Source: Pseudomonas_T sp032052615 (lineage in GTDB: Bacteria; Pseudomonadota; Gammaproteobacteria; Pseudomonadales; Pseudomonadaceae). Taken from it: DNA of 64,000 bases. The notes below the pieces were generated by a model that saw only the letters and a program-made list of their open reading frames with translations, had not been told where the DNA came from and did not search any database. Both the position numbers and the translations under genes were made by a program. Location of the stretch: NCBI GenBank assembly GCA_032052615.1, contig DAMBWF010000003.1, forward strand, positions 310,001 to 374,000, in the 5' to 3' direction. Each line of letters begins with the position of its first letter. The stretch's first letter is position 1. This document shows positions 8,100-16,300 of the stretch, in pieces.

Positions 8100-9896
8100 A
8101 TGAAAACGACAGCCGAACAGATAGCCGACTGGCTGGTGGCGCAAGGGATCGAACAGGTCTTCGCCGTGACCGGCGGCGGCGCCATGTTCCTCAACCAAGC
8201 GCTGGCCAGCCACCCGGGGCTGACCTGCACGTTCATGCACCACGAGCAGGCCTGCGCCATGGCCGCCGAAGGGTATGCGCGGGTCAGCGGCAAGCCGGCG
8301 GTGGTCAACGTCACCACCGGCCCGGGCGGAATCAATGCCCTCAACGGCGTGTTCGGCGCCTTCACCGACTCCATTCCGATGCTCGTGTTGTCCGGACAGG
8401 TCAAGCGCGCGACCAGCCTGGACCACACGCCGGTGCCGGGCCTGCGGCAATTGGGCGACCAGGAAGCGCCGATCGTCGCCATGGCGGCGCCGGTGTGCAA
8501 GGCGGCCGAAGCCATCGGCAGTCCCGAACACTTGGCCGAGGCGCTGCCCCGGCTGTTCGCCCTGGCCACCGAGGGCCGCCCCGGCCCGGTCTGGCTGGAT
8601 ATCCCGCTGGACGTGCAATCCGCTCCGGTGGCCGTGTCCTTCCGAGCGCTGGCGGCCGCCGATCCGTTGCCGCCGGCCCCGCTCGACGTGGCCTGCGCCC
8701 AGGTGGCGGAGCGCCTGCGCCAAGCCGACCGACCGCTGATCCTGGCCGGGACCGGCGTGCGCCTGAGCGGCGCCGGTCAGGCGCTGCTGGCCTTCGCCGA
8801 GCGCTTCGGCATCCCGGTGGCCACCGCCTGGACCCACGACCTGATCGCCAGCGACCATCCGCTGTTCGCCGGGCGGCCGGGCACCATCGGCACCCGCGCC
8901 GGCAACTTCGCCTTGCAGAACGCCGACCTGGTAATCGTCATCGGCTCGCGGCTGAACGTCCGCCAAGTCAGCTACAACTGGGGCACGTTCGCCAGCCGGG
9001 CGTTCCTCGTCCAAGTGGACATCGACCCCCGCGAGCTGGACAAGCCCCTGGTGCGCGCCGACCTGCCGGTGCGGGCCGACGCCGGCGCGTTCCTCGTCGC
9101 CTTGGACCGGGCACTGGAGGGTACGCGGCCCGGGGATTTCTCCGCCTGGAGCGCCTGGGCCCACGGCCTGCACGAACGCTTCCCGGTGCTCCAGCCCCAT
9201 CACGGTCTGGCGCCCCGCCTCAACCCCTACGCCATCGTCCACCGGGTGTTCGAAGCCCTGCGGGACGACGACATCGTGGTCTGCGGCAATGCCTCGGCCT
9301 GCATCCTGCCGTTCCAGGTGGGCCGGTTGCGGGCCGGCCAGCGGCTGTTCAGCAATTCCGGCTCCGCCTCCATGGGCTACGACTTGCCCGCCGCCCTCGG
9401 CGCGGCGCGGGCGGCGCCGGGACGGCGGGTGGTGTGCTTCGCCGGCGACGGCAGCCTGCAGATGAACGTGCAGGAATTGCAGACCCTGCGCACCCTGGGC
9501 CTGAACGTGCTGGTGCTGGTGTTGGCCAACGAAGGCTACCTGTCGATCAAGCAGACCCACGAGAACTTCTTCGGTCGGGTGGTGGGCGCCGACCCGGCCT
9601 CCGGCGTGGATTGTCCCGATTTTGTCCGGCTGGCCGAAGCTTACGGGTTGCCGGCGCTGTCGGTGGCGAGCCAGGCCGATTTGGCGCGCCTGGACCAGGC
9701 CCTGGCCGACGATGGGCCGCGACTGGTACAGATCGAGGTGGACCCGGCGCAGCCCTTCGAGCCCCGGATCAAATCCCGCATCGGCGAGGATGGCACGTTC
9801 CAGACGCCCGAACTGGACGACATGTTCCCGTTTCTCGACCCCGGGCAGGTCGCCGCGGTGCGCGCCGAGGCGGCCGCCATCCGCGCTCGCCGCTGA
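8100..9896 (+). CDS. Thiamine-diphosphate-dependent acetolactate-synthase-like enzyme, probable sugar carboligase
   Basis: The 598-residue protein has the three-domain layout of acetohydroxyacid-synthase-type ThDP enzymes. The PYR domain contains the cofactor-activating glutamate E49 in MHHEQACAMAAEGYAR. A central domain follows (residues about 190-330). The PP domain carries GDGS at 449-452 and the metal-ligand Asn at 477 (GDG-x25-N). Its position with rfbFGH and the ketosugar context suggest a role like Yersinia YerE. YerE is a ThDP enzyme that adds a two-carbon unit from pyruvate to C4 of a CDP-3,6-dideoxy-4-ketohexose. Decarboxylation of another 2-ketoacid cannot be excluded. It is not ilvB: no small subunit is nearby. 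The start has an AGGAC ribosome site. Confidence 0.75.
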   Translation: MKTTAEQIADWLVAQGIEQVFAVTGGGAMFLNQALASHPGLTCTFMHHEQACAMAAEGYARVSGKPAVVNVTTGPGGINALNGVFGAFTDSIPMLVLSGQVKRATSLDHTPVPGLRQLGDQEAPIVAMAAPVCKAAEAIGSPEHLAEALPRLFALATEGRPGPVWLDIPLDVQSAPVAVSFRALAAADPLPPAPLDVACAQVAERLRQADRPLILAGTGVRLSGAGQALLAFAERFGIPVATAWTHDLIASDHPLFAGRPGTIGTRAGNFALQNADLVIVIGSRLNVRQVSYNWGTFASRAFLVQVDIDPRELDKPLVRADLPVRADAGAFLVALDRALEGTRPGDFSAWSAWAHGLHERFPVLQPHHGLAPRLNPYAIVHRVFEALRDDDIVVCGNASACILPFQVGRLRAGQRLFSNSGSASMGYDLPAALGAARAAPGRRVVCFAGDGSLQMNVQELQTLRTLGLNVLVLVLANEGYLSIKQTHENFFGRVVGADPASGVDCPDFVRLAEAYGLPALSVASQADLARLDQALADDGPRLVQIEVDPAQPFEPRIKSRIGEDGTFQTPELDDMFPFLDPGQVAAVRAEAAAIRARR

Positions 9897-9907
9897 CAGG
9901 AGGCCCC

Positions 9908-11014
9908 ATGGTCTTTCGCCCCGAACCCGATGACCGCGCCGCGCGCTTGCGCGAGGCCCTGGAACGCGCCCGCCGCGACGGCGTGGTGATCTATGGCGCC
10001 GGTCACTTCGCCCGGGCGTTGCGCCGCGCCTGCGAAGGGCAGGGTATCGCGGTGCGACACTTCGTGGTCAGCACCGCGCCGGCGGCCTCCCAAGTGGATG
10101 GCGTGCCGGTGACGGCCTTGGCCGAGGCGCCGGCGTCGGTCAAGCGCTTTCCCCTGTGGATCGGCGTCTACAACCGGGACGCGGATGCCGAGCTGACCGC
10201 CCTGCGGCGCGCCGGCCTGGACGCCGGGTTCGACGAGGTACGGGTGCCCCAGGAGTACTTCGCCTGGGTCGCCGAGGCCATGGGTTGGTGTTTCTGGCTG
10301 GCGCCCCTGGAAGGCTACGGGAACGCGCGGGAGGCCATCGAGGCGGCCCACGGCCTGCTGGCCGACGACGAGAGCCGCGCCACTTTCGCCTCGATACTGG
10401 ATTTCCGCCGCGCCCTGGACCTGCAACGCCCCTTGGTGCCGAGTCGGGAGCCGCAATATTTCCCGGCCTCCCTGCGCCCCCACATACCCTCCGGTTGCGT
10501 CTACCTCGACGGCGGAGCCTATGACGGCGACAGCGTGCGGCAGGCCGCCGAGCGGCTGGACTTGGGCCGCGTCATCGCCTTCGAGCCCGACCCGGAGAAC
10601 TACGCGCGGCTGGTCGCCGGGCTGGCGCGGCAACCGTTGCCGGCGACGTGCCTGCCCCTGGGACTATCGGACATCAACGGATTCCTGCGCTTCAACGCCG
10701 GCGTGGGGGAGGGCAGCGGTCTCGACCCCGAGGGCGACACAGTGATCCAGGTGGCGCGCCTGGACGACCTGCTCATCCATGAACGGGTGGATGTCCTCAA
10801 GCTGGATATCGAGGGCAACGAACTGCCGACCCTGGAGGGCGCGCGCCGGCTGATCGCCGCCCAGCGACCGTTCCTGGCCATCGCCGGCTACCACCGCTGG
10901 GACGATCTGTGGCGTATCCCGGCGTTCGTCCACGGCCTGGGCCTCGGCTATAAGCTATCCCTCAAGCTCCACGAATCGAATTCCTTCGACGCGGTGTTCT
11001 ATGCCTACCAGTGA
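9908..11014 (+). CDS. FkbM-family methyltransferase with N-terminal Rossmann-like module
   Basis: The FkbM family contains SAM-dependent, mostly O-methylating enzymes. The 368-residue product has two parts. Residues about 1-110 form a small nucleotide-binding-like module starting VVIYGAGHFARAL (26-38). Residues about 195-368 form the FkbM core, with VYLDGGAYDGD (198-208), the acidic FEPDPENY, and KLDIEGNELPTLEGA. This order (GAG module then FkbM domain) is common in O-antigen and flagellin glycan clusters. The gene begins 11 bases after the ThDP-enzyme gene with a strong AGGAGG ribosome site. It probably O-methylates the final sugar; the position is unknown. Confidence 0.8.
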   Translation: MVFRPEPDDRAARLREALERARRDGVVIYGAGHFARALRRACEGQGIAVRHFVVSTAPAASQVDGVPVTALAEAPASVKRFPLWIGVYNRDADAELTALRRAGLDAGFDEVRVPQEYFAWVAEAMGWCFWLAPLEGYGNAREAIEAAHGLLADDESRATFASILDFRRALDLQRPLVPSREPQYFPASLRPHIPSGCVYLDGGAYDGDSVRQAAERLDLGRVIAFEPDPENYARLVAGLARQPLPATCLPLGLSDINGFLRFNAGVGEGSGLDPEGDTVIQVARLDDLLIHERVDVLKLDIEGNELPTLEGARRLIAAQRPFLAIAGYHRWDDLWRIPAFVHGLGLGYKLSLKLHESNSFDAVFYAYQ

Positions 11015-11080
11015 CGCCGCCTCGTCGATGTCCGGGCCCTTCGCCGCGTGCCGGTGACGAATCAAAGACAGGAAGACTCC

Positions 11081-12175
11081 ATGCGCAATCCAAACGAAAT
11101 CTTCGAAGACCTGTTCGTCCTGGAACTGGCCAACAACCACTGGGGCCGGCTCGAACGGGGGCTGCGGATCGTCCAGCAGTTCGCCCACCCGGTGCGCTTC
11201 AACAACGTCAAGGCGGCGATCAAGCTGCAGTTCCGCGACGTGGAGCGCTTCGTCCATAAGGACTTCCAGGACCGCGCCGACATCCGCTACGTGAAGAAGA
11301 CCCTGGATACCAAGCTCAGCGAAGAGGATTTCGGCGTGCTGGTGGAGGCCATCGCCAAGTCCGGCTGTATTCCCATGGCCACGCCGTTCGACGAGCAGTC
11401 CGTGGAGCTGTGCGAGAAATTCAGCTTTCCGATCATCAAGATGGCCAGCTCGGACATCAACGACTGGCCACTCATCGAGCGTATCGCTCACACACGCCGG
11501 CCGGTGATCGCCTCCTCGGGCGGCGCCAGCCAGAAGAACCTCGACGACCTGGTGCTGTTCTTCGAGAACCGCGACATCCCCCTGGCCATCAACCACTGCG
11601 TGTCGCTGTACCCCTCGGAAGACCATGAGCTGGAGCTGAACCAGATCGATTTCCTGCGCAACCGCTACCCCGGTCACGTGATCGGCTTCTCCACCCACGA
11701 GTACCACGATTGGACCAGCTCCATGCTGATCTCCTACGGCAAGGGCGCGCGAACCTGGGAGCGCCACATCGACATCGACGCCGACGGCATCCCGGTCTCG
11801 CCCTATTGCTCGCTGCCGCATCAGGTGGACGAGTGGTTCCGCGCCTACCACAAGGCGCGGGAAATGTGCGGCGGCGCCGGCTCCCAGCGACGGGTGCTGC
11901 CCACCCGGGAAGTGGAATACCTGGACAAGCTGGTGCGTGGCGTCTATGCCCGGCGCGACCTGGAGGCGGGCTACGTGGTGGATCACGCCACGTTCAACGA
12001 GGACTTCTATCTGGCCATTCCCTTGCAGAAGGGCCAGCTTTCCTGCCGCGAGGTGCTCAACGGCCTGACCCTCTCCCAGCCCTTGCCGAAGGATGGCGCG
12101 CTGGGCGTGGAGCACGTGGAGGGCCCGTTCATCAACGCGGGGATGCGCGACCTGATCAAGCGCCGCGGCCTCTGA
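11081..12175 (+). CDS. NeuB-like PEP-condensing synthase (sialic acid synthase family), substrate unknown
   Basis: NeuB enzymes condense phosphoenolpyruvate with an aldose to make nonulosonic acids. This 364-residue protein has the TIM-barrel part (residues about 10-260) with recognisable but altered family motifs. These are VLELANNHWG (usually IAEIG-NHNG), TPFDEQSVELCEKFSFPIIKMAS, SSGGASQKNL, INHCVSLYPS and the ERHIDID metal-site region. A C-terminal SAF/antifreeze-like domain starts near YARRDLEAG. The start at 11081 was chosen for its AGGAAG ribosome site; a GTG at 11048 is in frame. No ManNAc-forming epimerase, aminotransferase/acetyltransferase set or CMP-sugar synthetase is present in the window. 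Use of N-acetylmannosamine therefore seems unlikely; an aldehyde derived from the CDP-sugar route is possible but unproven. Confidence 0.75.
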   Translation: MRNPNEIFEDLFVLELANNHWGRLERGLRIVQQFAHPVRFNNVKAAIKLQFRDVERFVHKDFQDRADIRYVKKTLDTKLSEEDFGVLVEAIAKSGCIPMATPFDEQSVELCEKFSFPIIKMASSDINDWPLIERIAHTRRPVIASSGGASQKNLDDLVLFFENRDIPLAINHCVSLYPSEDHELELNQIDFLRNRYPGHVIGFSTHEYHDWTSSMLISYGKGARTWERHIDIDADGIPVSPYCSLPHQVDEWFRAYHKAREMCGGAGSQRRVLPTREVEYLDKLVRGVYARRDLEAGYVVDHATFNEDFYLAIPLQKGQLSCREVLNGLTLSQPLPKDGALGVEHVEGPFINAGMRDLIKRRGL

Positions 12176-13230
12176 TGCCGGCGCTGTCCCTCGCCAGCCC
12201 GTGCATCGCCGCCGACGTCGAGGCGCTGCTGCGACGCCTGCCGGACCTGCGCCGGCTGGACGGCCAGCGGCTGCTGCTCACCGGCGGCACCGGCTTCTTC
12301 GGCCGCTGGCTGCTGGCGGTCCTGGACGGCCTGCGGCGCGCCGGCTGCGACCTGCGGGTCGCCGTGGTATCCCGCGATCCCGAGCGTTTTCTGGCGAGCG
12401 AGCCGTACTACCGGGGCGCCGACTGGCTGGACTGGTGCGCCGGCGATTTGCGCGACGTGGACCTGGGCGGGCGCGCCTTCGACCTGTTGCTGCACGCCGG
12501 CACCGACACCTCGGCGGCCGCCCACCGCGACCTGCTGACCATCTACGACAGCATCCTGCTCGGCACCCGACATCTGCTGGACGCCGCGGCGGCCGGCGGC
12601 GCGCGCCGGGTGCTGCTGGTGGGCTCCGGTGCCCAGTACGGGCGTCAGCCGGACGACGTGGCGCGAATCGCCGAGCACCAGGGCTTCGCCTGCCCCAGCG
12701 AGTCCGCCGACAGCGCCTACGGCGAGGCCAAGCGAGCGGCGGAGACCCTTGGCGCGCTGTATGCCCGCCGCCACGGATTCGCCGTGGTCCAGGCCCGCTG
12801 TTTCGCCTTCGCCGGCCCGGGGCTGCCCATGGATGGCCATTTCGCCATCGGCAATTTCATTCGCGACGCGTTGCGCGGAGAGCCCATCCGGCTTTCTTCC
12901 CGGGGCGAGGCGCTGCGCAGCTACCTCTATGGCGCCGACCTGGCCGGCTGGTTGCTCACCCTGCTGCTGCGCGGAGCGCCGGGCGAGGCTTATAACGTGG
13001 GTTCCGACGTGGCCCTGAGCGTCGCCGAGCTGGCGCGCCGGGTCGCCGCGCGGCTGGCGCCGGACCTGCCGGTGCTGATCCCCGACGCGGGCGAGACGGG
13101 GCCGCGCGCGCGCTACATCCCGGCCATCGATAAGGCGCGCGGCCTTGGCCTCGATGTCTGGACCGGACTGGACGAGGCGATCCTGGCCACGGCCCGTTGG
13201 TGGCGGGAAGGGGCGGGTCGGGAGGCGTAG
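12175..13230 (+). CDS. NAD(P)-dependent extended SDR (sugar epimerase/reductase)
   Basis: The 351-residue protein is an extended short-chain dehydrogenase/reductase. It has the dinucleotide motif TGGTGFFG at 36-43, LLHAGTDTS in the active-site region, and the catalytic Tyr182-x3-Lys186 (YGEAK). RCFAFAGPGLPMDGHF and SYLYGADLAGWL are typical of nucleotide-sugar epimerases and 4-ketoreductases. Its likely role is reduction of a C4 ketone or of an added acyl branch (compare CDP-abequose synthase RfbJ or YerF), which cannot be separated from epimerisation by sequence alone. The start overlaps the stop of the NeuB-like gene (TGATG). It ends the first transcription block of the island; the next gene has its own candidate promoter. 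Confidence 0.82.
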   Translation: MPALSLASPCIAADVEALLRRLPDLRRLDGQRLLLTGGTGFFGRWLLAVLDGLRRAGCDLRVAVVSRDPERFLASEPYYRGADWLDWCAGDLRDVDLGGRAFDLLLHAGTDTSAAAHRDLLTIYDSILLGTRHLLDAAAAGGARRVLLVGSGAQYGRQPDDVARIAEHQGFACPSESADSAYGEAKRAAETLGALYARRHGFAVVQARCFAFAGPGLPMDGHFAIGNFIRDALRGEPIRLSSRGEALRSYLYGADLAGWLLTLLLRGAPGEAYNVGSDVALSVAELARRVAARLAPDLPVLIPDAGETGPRARYIPAIDKARGLGLDVWTGLDEAILATARWWREGAGREA

Positions 13231-13254
13231 AGAGCTGGCCGACAGGGGCCTGCC

Positions 13255-13270
13255 AGGCATGGGCGTTGCT
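13255..13270 (+). promoter_or_regulatory. Candidate sigma-54 (RpoN) promoter upstream of the flagellin glycosyltransferase
   Basis: AGGCATGGGCGTTGCT matches YTGGCACG-N4-TTGCW well: GG at 13256-13257, GC at 13268-13269, correct 10-base spacing and an intact TTGCT -12 box. It lies in the 81-base gap after the SDR gene and 41 bases before the glycosyltransferase ATG. The overlapping GCTATAGT could also act as a sigma-70 -10 box, but no convincing -35 hexamer accompanies it. Confidence 0.55.
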
Positions 13271-13311
13271 ATAGTGATCCGAGCGTCAATCTTTCGACTA
13301 GCGAGCGCCCC

Positions 13312-16300
13312 ATGGATCATTCCGTCCCGGTCACCCCGTCCACTTCCCACCGTGCGTTGTTCGCCAGACGCCCCCACCCGTACTACATCATCGCCGCCGA
13401 CTACCGGCGCAACTCCGCCGGCATTCGTGTGCTGCACATGCTTTGCGACGCGCTGATCCGCGCTGGTCACGAGGCCTATATCTATGCCCAAGTGATGAGC
13501 CCGGACCTGATGACCCCGCGTCTCACCGACCTGGTGGTGGAATTGCACAAGACCGCGGGCGTCGAGCCCATCGTGATCTACCCGGAGATCGTCGATGGCA
13601 ACCCACTGGATGCCAACGTGGTGGTGCGCTACCTGCTGAACAAGCCGGGCTTCATCCAGGGCAGCGGCGTCTACGGGCCGGACGACTTGCTGTTCGCCTA
13701 CACCAAGGGCCTCGTGCAACCGGGAATGGCCGCCGACGACGTGCTGTTCCTGCCGGCGGTGGACCTGCGGGTCTTCCAGCCGCCGAAGGACCCCGCCACC
13801 CGGGTGCCGGGCAAGGTCTGCTACTACCTGGGCCGCCGTGGCCAGGCCGAGATAGACCCGACGTTGTTGCCGCCCGACGCGGTGCAGATCACGCCGCAAT
13901 GGCCGGATTCCTGGGAAAACCTGGCGGCGCTGTTCCAGCAGTGCGAGTACTTCTATTGCGGCGAGTCTTCCGGCCTAGCCCTGGAGGCGGCGCTGTGCGG
14001 CTGCCTCGGGGTGATCGTGCCGAATGCCGCCGCGCCCCATCTCGTCGCGCCCGACGAGACCGGTATGTACGGCCTGGCCTGGGGGCTCGACCCCGAGGAA
14101 ATCCAGCGGGCCCGGGATACCTTGCCGTTGCTGCGGGAGAAAATGGAGCGCGAGGCCCAGGCGTTCTGGCCGCAGCTGGATCACTTCATCGAGACCACCC
14201 AGGCCGCCGCCGCCGAATATGCCCGCTACGGCAAGCGGCTGCGTTTCCAGCGCAACCTCAAGCGCTGGCTGGTTTCCCGCGAGCCTTCCGCCGATCAGCA
14301 ACGGTTGATCGAGCGCCATCTGCTGCGCCCTGGCGAAACGCCGCGCATCGGCATTCTGCTCCCGGCCCGGGTCGAGGAGGCCGCAGCCGTGGCGGAGACC
14401 TTGGACAGCCTGGCGCGGGGGCACTACCGCGACGTCACCGTGCACCTGCTAGCCGGTCCCGGCCTGGAGGCGGCCGCCCTGGAAAGGCCCGGTGCGTCGC
14501 TGACGGTCCGCGTGAGCCCATGGGACGGCGCCGATCCGCTGCCCGCGGCCAACGCCGCGGCGGCGGCCAGCGAAGACGATTGGCTGATGCTCGTCCGCCC
14601 CGGTGACCTGTTCACCCCCAGCGGCCTGCAACTGCTGGCGGTGGAATTGACCCAGGCGCCGGAGTGCCGGGCAGCCTTCGCCGACGAGTTCCACCGGGGC
14701 GGCGAGGGCTTCCTCGGCGCGGCGTTTCGGCCGGGCTTCAACCTTGACCTGCTGCTGAGCTTCCCGGCCGCCCATGCCCGCCATTGGTTGTTTCGGCGCG
14801 AGTTGTTGCTGGCTCTAGGTGGCTTCGATCCGGCCTTCGCCGACGCCGCCGAACTGGACCTGATCCTGCGCCTGGTGGAGCAGGGCGGGTTGGCGGGGCT
14901 CGGGCACGTGGACGAGGTGCTACTCGACACCGAGGCGCCGCGCCTGCTGGACAGCCCGGCGGAGCGCCGCGCCATCCAGCGCCACTTGGACGCGCGCGGC
15001 TACCAGGCCGAAGTGTTCAGTGAGCGGCCCGGTCGCTACCGCATCGATTATCGCCACGAGGAAACCCCGCCAGTCACCATCCTGATGGTGGCCGACGCGC
15101 CGCTGGCCGTGCTGCGGCAATGCGTCGAAAGCGTGTTGGAGAAGACGGAATACCCGCGCTTCGAACTGTTGCTGATCCGCCCCGGCGAAGCCGCCGCCGC
15201 TCGCGACGTCCAGCGGGACGAATGGCTCGCCGGCATCGCCGGGCTGGGCAGCGAGCAGGTGAGGGTGATCGAGGCGAGCGAGGCGGCATCCTTTTCCGCC
15301 GCCGTGAACCGGGGCGCCCGGGAGACGCGGGGCGACTACCTGGTCCTGCTGGCGAGCGACAACATCGTTCTCCATGGCCACTGGCTGCGGCAACTGATCA
15401 ATCATGGGCAACGGCCGGAGGTGGGCATCGTCGGCGGCAAGGTGCTGACCTCCGATGGGCGCGCGCAGCAGGCGGGCCTGATCCTCGGTCTCAACGGCCC
15501 GGTGGGCCGGCCCTTCGTCGGCGAGCCGCTGGAGAGCGCCGGGTACATGCAGCGCCTGGAGGTCGACCAGGACTACAGCGCGGTGAGCGCCGACTGCCTG
15601 TCGATCCGCCGCGCCCTATTCGACCAGCTCGGTGGCCTCGACGACGAGCTGACGGCGGAGCGTCGGGACGCCGATCTGTGCCTGCGGGCCCGGGAGGCCG
15701 GCTTCCTCACGGTCTGGACGCCCTATTGCGTGGTGGTCACCGACGGTGGGCTGCGGGTGGACGCGCCGGCCGACTGGCCGGACGAGAAGCGCGAACAGGT
15801 GGAGCGTGAGAACGCTCTGATGTACCGGCGCTGGCTGCCGCAACTGGCCAACGACCCGGCCTATAATCGCAACTTGTCGCTGCTGGGGAGTGGTTTCGAC
15901 TTCGACCACCAGCGGGACCGTAGCTGGGACCCGTTGCCCATCGTCGGGCTGCCCCGGGTGTTGGCCTATCCGGCCGACCATTTCGGTTGCGGCCACTACC
16001 GGGTCATCCAACCGCTGGAGGCCCTGCGGGCCGAAGGCATGGTCCAGGGGCGGATCAGTGACCGCTATTACACCGTCGTCGAACTGGAGCGCTTCCAGCC
16101 CGACGTGTTACTGCTGCAACGGCAGATCGGTGACGAGAACATCAAGGGCATCGCCGAGGCCGGAACCTTCTCCCGGGCCTTCAAAGTGTTCGAGCTGGAT
16201 GACTACCTGCCCAATCTGCCGCTCAAGAGCGCGCACCGGGCGACCATGCCCAAGGACATCGTCAAGTCGCTGCGTCGGGCCACGTCCCTCTGTGATCGCC

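Noticed and set aside
8100..9896. Annotation as acetolactate synthase large subunit (ilvB)
   Set aside because: There is no small subunit or branched-chain amino acid gene nearby and the operon is for CDP-sugars; a ThDP carboligase is the safer call.
11081..12175. Annotation as N-acetylneuraminate synthase neuB
   Set aside because: The fold matches but key motifs are altered and no other sialic acid gene is present, so substrate is left open.
12007..13899. Reverse-strand open frame of 630 codons across the SDR and glycosyltransferase start
   Set aside because: Composition is low-complexity (Ala/Gly/Arg/Val/His), it spans an intergenic promoter region and it conflicts with two well-supported forward genes.
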